Shown in pieces: positions 57,194-64,000 of a DNA stretch of 64,000 nt. How positions within the stretch are numbered: position 1 is the first letter of the stretch; every line of letters starts with the position of its first letter. The stretch comes from Polyangiaceae bacterium (GTDB taxonomy: Bacteria; Myxococcota_A; Polyangia; Polyangiales; Polyangiaceae). The DNA is taken from contig JAICTZ010000010.1 in assembly GCA_025936115.1 (NCBI GenBank), positions 160,004-224,003 on the forward strand, read 5' to 3'. The translations under genes and the position numbers were made by a program. Under the pieces are notes generated by a model, which saw only the letters and a program-made list of their open reading frames with translations, was not told the DNA's origin and ran no database searches.

Positions 57194-57436
57194 CTACTTC
57201 GGCCCGGTGTTCGGCATGTCCGGGACGGGTCCACCGCTGTCCGGAACGGGTCCACCCGTGTCCGGGACGGCTTTCCCGACGACCAAAACGACGTTCCGGC
57301 TGTCCGGGACGCCCCGCCGAGCCGCCGGGACTCCCTTCAGCAGCGATTGTGCCAACGCTAGAAATCGCGAGAATTTTGCAGCAGACGCGGTCCACCCCCG
57401 CGCGCCGTCCCAGCTCGTCCCAGCACGCCACGCCAC
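57194..57436 (-). CDS. Possible small protein with PVPDSGG heptads
   Basis: 80 codons. A helix-like middle (SRFLALAQSLLKGVP) is followed by seven-residue repeats (GVPDSRN, AVPDTGG, PVPDSGG, PVPDMPN). The 21-base repeat period fits protein coding. It ends 22 bases before the 50-residue gene. The opposite strand is open too (GTGPPLS heptads), so strand and reality are uncertain. Confidence 0.3.
   Translation of the reverse strand: MAWRAGTSWDGARGWTASAAKFSRFLALAQSLLKGVPAARRGVPDSRNVVLVVGKAVPDTGGPVPDSGGPVPDMPNTGPK
57218..57322. repeat. 21-base tandem repeat
   Basis: Units starting GTCCGGGAC lie at 57218, 57239, 57260 and 57302, with one diverged unit at 57281. The period is seven codons. It probably arose in a coding sequence, perhaps the leftward small protein listed above. 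Confidence 0.6.
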
Positions 57437-57512
57437 CGGCCAACGGCTGATCCCACTTCGTCCCTCGTGCGGCGAGTGACTTCCACGTTAGTCTCGAGCT
57501 CGAGGCGGGCAG

Positions 57513-59638
57513 TTGCTAGCGGGTGAGTTCGCAGTGCGGATCTGGAGTCCGTTCGCAGTCGCGCCGACTGCGGGCGCGCCGCTCCACACCGACGAGCTCG
57601 CGCTCGATCGCACGCTCCTCGGCGTCGACGACGGCAGCGTCTCACGCGCCGCCAACGCGCCGAAGCTCCGCGCGGCCCCACCACCCTGCACCTCAGCGTG
57701 CCCGAGACCTCCGCGCGCAGCGTGCTGGTCTTCGAGGGCACCCGTTTCGAAGCGCTGCAACACGGCGTTCCACCGAACGACTGCAGCTGGAAGGTCGCCC
57801 CCGGCCAGCTCTCACGCCCGGGACGCTTGGCGCGCGGCCCGAGCGCCTCCGTCGCGCTCGTTCGCCAGCTCGATTGGGAGCGCCCCGGCACGACTCACCA
57901 CCTCGTCCTCTTGCCGCCGTCGCGCGTCGTCGCTCCCGGCGAAGAAGCCGACCTCAGCGCCCCGGCCCTGCTCGTCATCGGCGAAGCAGCGCTCGACATC
58001 ACCCCCGCCGACACCCTCGTTCCCGCCGCCGTCCCCGCGGACATCCCTGTTTCCTCCTTCCGCCTGCGCGAGCTCGAGCTCGCCCTCGACACACCGTCCG
58101 TGCTCGACGTCTACACCGCCGCCCCCGCCGCGGGCCCCTTCCGCGTTCCCGCCGAAGACGCTGACGTGACGCCACCGGAGCTCGCGACCGTCGCCGCGCG
58201 CCTCCTGGACCAAGCATTTCGCGCCCACTGCTTCTTCCCCGTGCTCGAAGCCGAGCACGACCCGCGCCTCGCCCTCGCCTACCAGCGCCCCGACGGCACC
58301 ACGCGCGTCATCGTCGGCGCAACCCACCCCGAGCTCTTCGTGCGCGACCTCACCGGCTGGCTCACCACCGCGCGCCGCGACACGCGCCCCTCCGACCTCC
58401 CGCGCCCGGCCGCGCGCCGTCCGTCTTCACCGCCGCTCAGCACCGGCGCTCGCGTGCGCTTCGGAACCATCGAAACGCAGAGCCCCGCCTTCGCCGCCGT
58501 CCTCGAACGCATCGCGCATGTCGCCGCCACCGACCTCGGCATCCTCCTCCTCGGCGAAAGCGGCACCGGCAAAGAACACCTCGCCCGCGCCCTCCACGCC
58601 GCCTCCCCGCGCGCCCGCGCCCCCTTCGTCGCCGTCAACTGCTCCGCCCTCTCCGACAACCTTATCGAAAGCGAACTCTTCGGCCACAAAAAAGGCGCCT
58701 TCACAGGCGCCCACACCGATCGCCCCGGCGCCTTCGTCACCGCGCAGGGCGGCACACTTCTCCTCGACGAAATCGGCGACGCGCCCCTGCGCGTCCAACT
58801 CGCCCTCCTCCGCGCCCTCGAAACCAAAACCATCCGCCCCGTCGGCTCCGACCTCGACCGCGCCATCGACGTCCGGGTCCTCGCCGCCACGAGCCGCAAC
58901 GTCCAAGACCTCATCGAACGGCAGGTTTTTCGGCAAGACCTCTACTATCGGCTCGCCGAGCTCACCGTGGAGCTACCGCCGCTTCGAGAACGGCGAGAGG
59001 ACGTTCCGGGACTCGCTGCGCAGATCCTGCAGACGCTCGGCGAAACCGTTAAGATATCGCGCCAGGCAGAGGCGGCGCTCATGGAGTACGCGTGGCCCGG
59101 CAATGTGCGGGAGTTGCGCAATGCGCTCAAGCGTGCGGTGGCGATGCGGCGGGGTGCGGAGGTGCTGCAAGTTGTGCACTTTGCGCCGCTTGGTGAAGGC
59201 GACGCGGGGGGCGTAACGGAGACGGGCGGTGAGTTCACGGCGGATACGCTGGGCGGCGCGACGTGGCCGCCGCCGGGCGTCGCTGTCGCGGCGGCAGAGG
59301 CGAAGGCGCGAGCGTTTCCGGTGCACGTGGTGCAGCGGGCGGACGAGATTTGGCGCGCGGGGGCGCTGCCCGAGGACGGGCCGGGGAATCGGCATGATCA
59401 GCGCGCGTTGAATAGGGCGGCGCTGATTTGTCTCGCGGAGCGCGGGCCGCTCAGTGCATGGCCGAGTGCGCTCACGCGCGAGTGGTATCGGCTGTTTGGG
59501 GAACGGTGGGCGACATCGGAGGACGGGCGCGGGTTTCGGGCGGTGATGCGGCAGTTGGGGGTAGATCCGAAGAGTGAAGTGGACGGGGCGCGGGTGTTGG
59601 GAATGGTGGGAAAGGCCGGACGGGCGGGACGGATGTGA
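57513..59638 (+). CDS. Sigma-54-dependent AAA+ activator with an apparent frame switch near 57670
   Basis: From ATG 57698 the protein has 646 residues. The AAA+ domain is complete: Walker A GESGTGKE (286-293), GAFTGA (333-338), Walker [11 protein letters not shown], and [18 protein letters not shown]. So it should contact sigma-54. Codon use suggests an earlier start, TTG 57513 with GAGGCGGGCAG upstream, whose frame ([27 protein letters not shown]) switches at about 57665-57675 into the main frame ([17 protein letters not shown]). No Fis-type helix-turn-helix was recognised at the C-terminus ([17 protein letters not shown]), so DNA binding is unclear. It is divergent from the small-gene operon. 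Confidence 0.8.
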
Positions 59639-59980
59639 CGGGTCCTGTGCCCCTAATGACGGGTAGCGGAGGCACCAGGCCGAGCCGAACTCGCGGTCGG
59701 AGGTGCAAATCGCGGGCGTGCTACAGCGCCAACCGAACCCGCCAAATACCAGCACTTCGACGTCTGGGTCCCGCTGGACGGTTCGATCACGAGTGGCTGC
59801 GCCCGTTGGCCCGATGATGGTAGGCTCCTACCGAGCGGAGAAATTGACTAAGGACGGGCTCCGCGCGCGGCATTATTAGGTATGGCTCGTCGTCCGCAAG
59901 CTCAGGGTAGGCGTGAAGAAGGCGAACCCAGAGTGTGATGTCAACCATGACCACGTTTACAACGATGATGAAGGATCCTC
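59639..59980. other. Intergenic stretch without a supported gene
   Basis: 342 bases between the activator and the 143-residue gene. Base composition becomes less GC-rich from here on. TTGACT at about 59846 and a TATTAGGTAT-like stretch near 59874-59883 are too far apart (about 23 bases) for a confident promoter. Short open frames lack a start or typical composition. Confidence 0.35.
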
Positions 59981-60412
59981 ATGGCGCTATGGGATGACCT
60001 CTTTCGTCGCACGAAGACTGACCAAGCGAGTCATCCTCGCAAGATTGGCGCGCCGTTCGTGGTGTCGCTTGACGGGCAAATGTATTGCGACAACACGGGG
60101 GGCTCCATGGATCTTGCCCTGGAGGGGGAGCCCGAAGTGCTCGCAGCAGGTCGTATGGTGGGGCACCAGGGAAGGGTGCTGGAATTCACGAATGAAAGCC
60201 GCGCCTACAAGACGTCTCTCCAGCAGATGGAGACGCTCGTGGTCACACTGCAGAGTAAGGGGCTCGATCTGAAGGGAGACGGCAAGGGCGTTCTCGTACG
60301 AGTCTTCGATACGTTCTACCCAAACGGGCTAGGAAAGACCGGTGTTCGGTACCGGGTTGACACTTCGGGGGGTAAAGCCACCCTGGTGGTCGATGACGAA
60401 CAATCGGGCTGA
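59981..60412 (+). CDS. Hypothetical 143-residue protein beside the TIR-like gene
   Basis: AAGGATCCTC precedes the ATG. The protein begins MALWDDLFRRTKTDQ. EPEVLAAGRMVGHQGRVLEF followed by TNESRAYKTSL and METLVVTLQSKGLDLKG recalls a motif of the type 'AAGE..G....NxSGHY' seen in some polymorphic-toxin-associated proteins, but the SGHY part is not kept. C-terminal strands follow (VLVRVFDTFYPNGLG, VRYRVDTSGGKATLVVDD). No function is assigned. Forty bases separate it from the 1000-residue TIR-like gene in the same direction, so the two may be one unit. Confidence 0.6.
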   Translation: MALWDDLFRRTKTDQASHPRKIGAPFVVSLDGQMYCDNTGGSMDLALEGEPEVLAAGRMVGHQGRVLEFTNESRAYKTSLQQMETLVVTLQSKGLDLKGDGKGVLVRVFDTFYPNGLGKTGVRYRVDTSGGKATLVVDDEQSG

Positions 60413-60451
60413 TCAGCATGCTTTTCCGGTGGTGGAGGCCTCGGGTTTGCG

Positions 60452-63400
60452 ATGAAGGAAAACGACTCGGATTCTTGGGCCCAGCTAACGCCTGCGGCGT
60501 TGTTTGCACACACCAGCGCGGGGGGACAGGCGGCCGGCGTTACTGAGGCGTGGAAGGCCCTTTGCTACGGGCGACGCGATTCGAACGTGTATGACACGAT
60601 CGCACATCGGATTGCTGCGGCGACGACCTGCCGCGGCGAAGTACCGTTGCAATCGCTCGCTGGAGTGCGTCATCGACGCTCCCTCGAGAGTCCTTCGCGT
60701 GAGTCTCGCCGCCTCCTGCACGAGCAGGCCCAAATGCGGCCGCGCGCGCTAGACGTGCCCAGCAAGAATGAGAGTCTCCGCTTTCAAGGAACCGAGGATG
60801 TCTGCGAGTTCTTCGTCGCCAAGGAGTCATCGGCGGGCGCTCGATTTGCAGAGCGTTGGCTCGTTAGCCTTAGAACTCCGCCGAAGATCTTGCTGGACCA
60901 CGCTGTCGCGCGAGATGCGCCGCGGACATTGAACCAGCAATTCAGATTCTCGCTGCCCGGCGCGCGCTGGTTTCCGCTAAGCGCGTTGATCTCCGCCGGT
61001 CGGATTCATCGCTATCAGAATTGGTGCGATGAGCTAGTGGCCGACATTGGGCCGGGGCGACTCTACCTGTTCGTCTCGCATCGCTGGCGTTCACCCAAGG
61101 ACCCGGATCCAGATGGCTCCGAAGCGAGCCTGCTCGCTTGGCAGTTGATCGACCATCTCCGCGAGGCGATTCTGATCGCCGATCGGCGCGGTCTCCACAC
61201 GCCTCGGATGTACAACCCGAACTTCAATTGTTACGTGGGCCTTGCCGCGCGCGAGCTATCGGAAGCACTCATCGTTAACCTACTTCGTCCCGGGTTCGAC
61301 GACGCTGGCTTCTGCGCTTTGGTTGAAGAGACGAATTCGCTCGAAGAGGAGTTGGAAGGCGACGCGCTTGCGACAGCGCAATCTGACAGGGGCCTCGAGC
61401 GGCTGCGTCGCGTCTTGATTTCGCGGCCCCACCTCGCGACTGCGTGCGAGAGGATCTGCGTTTGGTACGACTTTGGCTGCGTGCCGCAATTGCCTCGCAA
61501 CAGGGCCGAGCAAGCGCTCGTCGAGGAGGTGCTGCGCCGTCTGACACAGATACAGATGGTAGGTCGAACAATCGTACTCCTTGACGAGCCGGAGGAGTAT
61601 CTTGCGCGGGCATGGTGCACGCTAGAGGCTTTCTCTGCGGGCGCAGAGCTCGACCTCATCCACACAACCCGTCGGTCCGCCATCGCCGACGATGAAGTAG
61701 CGGCTTACTTCGGTGACCTATTGAAAGACCGCCCGCACATCGTCCGACGGGCGTTGCTCGACACCTTGCTATTCGGCAAACAGACCCCAGAGGAATGTTT
61801 CAATCGCCTCGGCGTAGCAGTTGGTCAGAGGACCGACTTGCCGTTGGTGTTCGATGCGCTCGTACGAGCCAGCCCCCCGTCCGCCTTCCACAGCGATTCG
61901 AGCGCGGTGGTTACTGGCACGCTGCCATTGCCACGGCGTGCAGATGGTCGTGTGGTGCTCCCAAACAACGGGCGCTTGCTAGAAGAAATACCGGACGCGG
62001 AGCATGCGACGCTATATTGGCTGAGGAGTTGCGAACTGAACGCCGACGCGATCCCGAGCGAGGTTCCGGCTTCCCATATGGATCTGTTACCCAAATCCGG
62101 CGGAGCAAACCAACCCACGGCGCACGTGTTCGTCATCGCGAGCTGCGAAGGAGATGCGGCGCTCTTGGCCGCCTGGACGCGTGCTCACATTGATGAGCTC
62201 GAGCGCGCTTCGGGCACCGACGTTTTCGCGATCACGTGGTTGAGTGAAGACGTCGCACCGGTGGGGTATATGCCATGTGGCGCATTGCAGGTCGTGGTGA
62301 TGGATGCCTCCACCTTGATCATCGTAGGACCGCAGACGGCGATCCACGGAAGTGCGGTGGTGGGAAACCTACTGACCGCCGCCGCAGCGGCGGAGAAACA
62401 GCGCTTCGTGCTCTTCGCTGATTCATGCGAGGGGAATCTGCGCCGATTGTCGCAGCCCCAAAAGATCGCGAGTGAAGCGCTCACCATCGTCGCCGTCTCC
62501 GAGCTGATCCCAGCGCCGATTCCAGGCGGAGTGTTCGTAGCGGCGCTCGGCGAATCGGACACCCTTCTGCGGCCGCGCCCAGCGCCTGCCGCAGTCGACC
62601 CGATCGACTTGGAGCCGCCGCCTGTAGACCTTCAAGTACTTCTCATCCAAAGCTTGTGGAGCAACGACTTCCAGCGCACCGCCGTTCTCTGCCACAGTTA
62701 TCCACAATCTATCTGTGAAGGCTTTCGCTCGTGGTCGAGAGTCCCGGATGAGCTTCGGACGTCGAACGACGCGACCAATGCCTATATGCAGGCCGTTTTC
62801 CGGCTCGCCAACATCATGGACTCGTTCGGATTCCCGAGACCACTAGAACAGCTCACGGCCCAAGACAACCCGATCGCACGATTGCGCAAACTGTACGCCA
62901 AAGCGGCTGCGCTCAGTGAACGGTCTTACTACCGCGAAAGTTCTGGGCTGCTCACCCAATGCCTGGAGGAGCTGGCACCCCTAAAGGGATCGTTCGTCGC
63001 AAACCTACTGCCGAAAGCGCTCGGATTGCTGGGCAGGAACTGGTTCCGGGCGGGGGATCTGGATCAGGCGCGTACGTTCACCGAGCAAGCTCTCGAAGCT
63101 TGCGTTGAAAGTGGAGATCTCGAGGGTGTCGAGATCTACCGTGCGAATCTTCAAGTACTTGATCGGTCGCAGGCTGGCGGGGACTTCGCTCCAATCGCCG
63201 AAATCCTGCACGCGCAATCACTATCGGACCAGGGGCGGTTTGAACTGAGCAACCGGGTGCTCGAGGCGCACGACGGAGGGGACGAATATTGGGTGGCCAA
63301 AGTGCGGGGCCTGATGGGCCTCAACTACTATTGGCTCGGCAACTTCGATGCCGCGCGGCGCTTCACACGCGAAGCGATCCAAGTGTCGGACGCGGTCGGC

Positions 63401-63454
63401 GACATTGAAGGTGCGCGAGTGTACCGGGCCAACCTGCAGCTGCTGGGATCGTGA
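60452..63454 (+). CDS. TIR-like domain protein with C-terminal TPR repeats
   Basis: 1000 residues, no signal peptide or membrane helix. Residues 1-200 are unrecognised. Residues 203-400 look like a diverged TIR fold: box 1 LYLFVSHRWRSP (204-215), VWYDFGCVPQLPR (337-349) and TIVLLDEPEEYLARAWCTLE (373-392), where WCTLE (388-392) aligns with the WCxxE helix carrying the catalytic Glu of TIR NADases. A large insertion (about 240-330) separates the first two. Residues 590-720 look like a second alpha/beta domain (AHVFVIASCEGDAALLAAW, STLIIVGPQTAIHGSAVV). Residues 890-1000 have two TPR-like units ending YRANLQVL and YRANLQLL. A defence role is inferred. Confidence 0.65.
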   Translation: MKENDSDSWAQLTPAALFAHTSAGGQAAGVTEAWKALCYGRRDSNVYDTIAHRIAAATTCRGEVPLQSLAGVRHRRSLESPSRESRRLLHEQAQMRPRALDVPSKNESLRFQGTEDVCEFFVAKESSAGARFAERWLVSLRTPPKILLDHAVARDAPRTLNQQFRFSLPGARWFPLSALISAGRIHRYQNWCDELVADIGPGRLYLFVSHRWRSPKDPDPDGSEASLLAWQLIDHLREAILIADRRGLHTPRMYNPNFNCYVGLAARELSEALIVNLLRPGFDDAGFCALVEETNSLEEELEGDALATAQSDRGLERLRRVLISRPHLATACERICVWYDFGCVPQLPRNRAEQALVEEVLRRLTQIQMVGRTIVLLDEPEEYLARAWCTLEAFSAGAELDLIHTTRRSAIADDEVAAYFGDLLKDRPHIVRRALLDTLLFGKQTPEECFNRLGVAVGQRTDLPLVFDALVRASPPSAFHSDSSAVVTGTLPLPRRADGRVVLPNNGRLLEEIPDAEHATLYWLRSCELNADAIPSEVPASHMDLLPKSGGANQPTAHVFVIASCEGDAALLAAWTRAHIDELERASGTDVFAITWLSEDVAPVGYMPCGALQVVVMDASTLIIVGPQTAIHGSAVVGNLLTAAAAAEKQRFVLFADSCEGNLRRLSQPQKIASEALTIVAVSELIPAPIPGGVFVAALGESDTLLRPRPAPAAVDPIDLEPPPVDLQVLLIQSLWSNDFQRTAVLCHSYPQSICEGFRSWSRVPDELRTSNDATNAYMQAVFRLANIMDSFGFPRPLEQLTAQDNPIARLRKLYAKAAALSERSYYRESSGLLTQCLEELAPLKGSFVANLLPKALGLLGRNWFRAGDLDQARTFTEQALEACVESGDLEGVEIYRANLQVLDRSQAGGDFAPIAEILHAQSLSDQGRFELSNRVLEAHDGGDEYWVAKVRGLMGLNYYWLGNFDAARRFTREAIQVSDAVGDIEGARVYRANLQLLGS

Positions 63455-63495
63455 AGCCGGCGGTCGACCGGGGCTTCATGTGAAGGACCTGAAAA

Positions 63496-63792
63496 TCAGC
63501 GTAGCCCGACCGTATTAGGTTCGAGCGCCCGCCTATACCCTGGATTCGGCCCCTTTGGATTACGGCCGGCTGGCAGAAATGTAAGGCCAGATGAACCAGT
63601 CCAGGTCGCTAACAATCTCGAAAGGACGTTCTGATAGCGGCTCGCTGCCTTTATGCTCGGCGTGCGTGCCCTACCCAGGCTTGCGGCTGCCGGGGAACGG
63701 ACGCCTTCCACGTCGTGAGCATTCGCGCGCCCTTTGCAGGACGACACATGCGGCGCAACCAGGAGCGCGAATGAAAGATACGCGGTTCGCAT
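63496..63792 (-). CDS. Possible small lipoprotein
   Basis: 98 residues from MRTAYLSF. The start gives a credible lipoprotein signal (LSFALLVAPHVSSCKG). The rest is basic and low in features (RYQNVLSRLLATWTGSSGL). No Shine-Dalgarno is clear. It is convergent with the TIR-like gene. It could be a chance frame. Confidence 0.35.
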   Translation of the reverse strand: MRTAYLSFALLVAPHVSSCKGRANAHDVEGVRSPAAASLGRARTPSIKAASRYQNVLSRLLATWTGSSGLTFLPAGRNPKGPNPGYRRALEPNTVGLR

Positions 63793-63890
63793 GCCGTGAC
63801 AGTCCAGCAGCCTAGGCTTGCTCACGTCAAGCGCACGTTTTTGGGGCGTCGCTCGTTTGGTGTCACCGATCGGCCTATGAGATCCACGTG

Positions 63891-63961
63891 GGATCGGCAG
63901 AGCGGATCCAGGCGAGATCGGCCAAGCAGAGCCAACTGAGATCGGCCAAGCGGATCCACTC
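63891..63961. repeat. Imperfect 24-base tandem repeat
   Basis: GAGATCGGCCAAGC occurs at 63914 and 63938, in units of 24 bases, with a third diverged 23-base unit (GGATCGGCAGAGCGGATCC) at 63891. The repeat approaches the window end and may continue beyond it. Confidence 0.55.
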
Positions 63962-64000
63962 GGAGGCGTCCGAAGGGGACACCGGCCCGGAGGCAGATCG

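Larger units (their letters stand above)
63455..64000. other. Right-end region: one doubtful gene and tandem repeats
   Basis: 546 bases at the right end of the window. Apart from the possible lipoprotein at 63496-63792 and the 24-base repeats at 63891-63961, both listed separately, no gene, RNA or promoter is supported. Confidence 0.35.

Noticed and set aside
57218..57322. CRISPR array
   Set aside because: Units are contiguous with no spacers, and there are no cas genes in the window.
1..64000. tRNA, rRNA or riboswitch genes
   Set aside because: No cloverleaf arms, rRNA-like conserved stretches or known riboswitch cores were noticed by eye; a covariance-model search could still find small RNAs.

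Overview
The window (about two-thirds GC by eye, dense genes, no rRNA, tRNA or CRISPR array seen) looks like chromosome of a large-genome, predatory-type myxobacterium, probably Polyangiales-like. This is inference. It rests on a Ser/Thr kinase operon, FHA-AAA+ regulators, a giant CheB-CheR-histidine kinase hybrid, many ECF sigma factors, Cys-rich 'ECDDGN' repeats, and secreted lipoproteins with Gly/Ala/Ser-rich linkers after the lipobox.

Layout. 1-1.9 kb: the end of one gene, an outer-membrane-barrel remnant, DoxX and a divergent LysR. 2.0-7.2 kb: a translationally coupled operon of Ser/Thr kinase, TPR/PEGA-like protein and Cys-rich lipoprotein, facing an FHA-AAA+-Fis regulator that lacks GAFTGA. 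7.3-11.3 kb: a 1352-residue chemotaxis/two-component hybrid. 11.6-19.7 kb: secreted propeller proteins and a fully overlapping operon of ECF sigma, membrane anti-sigma-like protein, caspase with an EF-hand loop, and PQQ-propeller lipoprotein. 19.9-33.6 kb: secreted lipoproteins, a GH79-like glycosidase, SRPBCC/LysR/NmrA genes, a DMT exporter, an odd haem-c-like lipoprotein, a fibro-slime/DUF4215 protein and a two-gene lipoprotein pair. 33.7-36.6 kb: AHSA1, GST, and a SigJ-like sigma coupled to a DUF4336 protein. 36.7-38.2 kb: an AbiEi/AbiEii toxin-antitoxin pair followed by lower-GC hypothetical genes. 39-41.7 kb: LysR divergent from a quinone-oxidoreductase/flavodoxin pair.

41.7-45.1 kb is a gene graveyard: a response-regulator cassette present again at 53.3 kb, a propeller fragment, a deleted AraC gene and a kinase fragment, around an intact Vps62/aerolysin-like secreted protein. 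45.1-56 kb carries three big secreted proteins (BNR/sortilin-type propeller, a kelch/galactose-oxidase-like gene with three apparent frameshifts, and a trypsin-propeller fusion). 56.3-59.6 kb has small hypothetical genes divergent from a sigma-54 activator with an apparent N-terminal frameshift. 60-63.5 kb has a 143-residue protein and a 1000-residue TIR-like/TPR protein, the best candidate for an undescribed (possibly defence) system. Short tandem repeats end the window.

Most of the content is envelope and secretome biology plus its regulation. Several genes are interrupted, so either the locus is decaying or the sequence contains indel errors.
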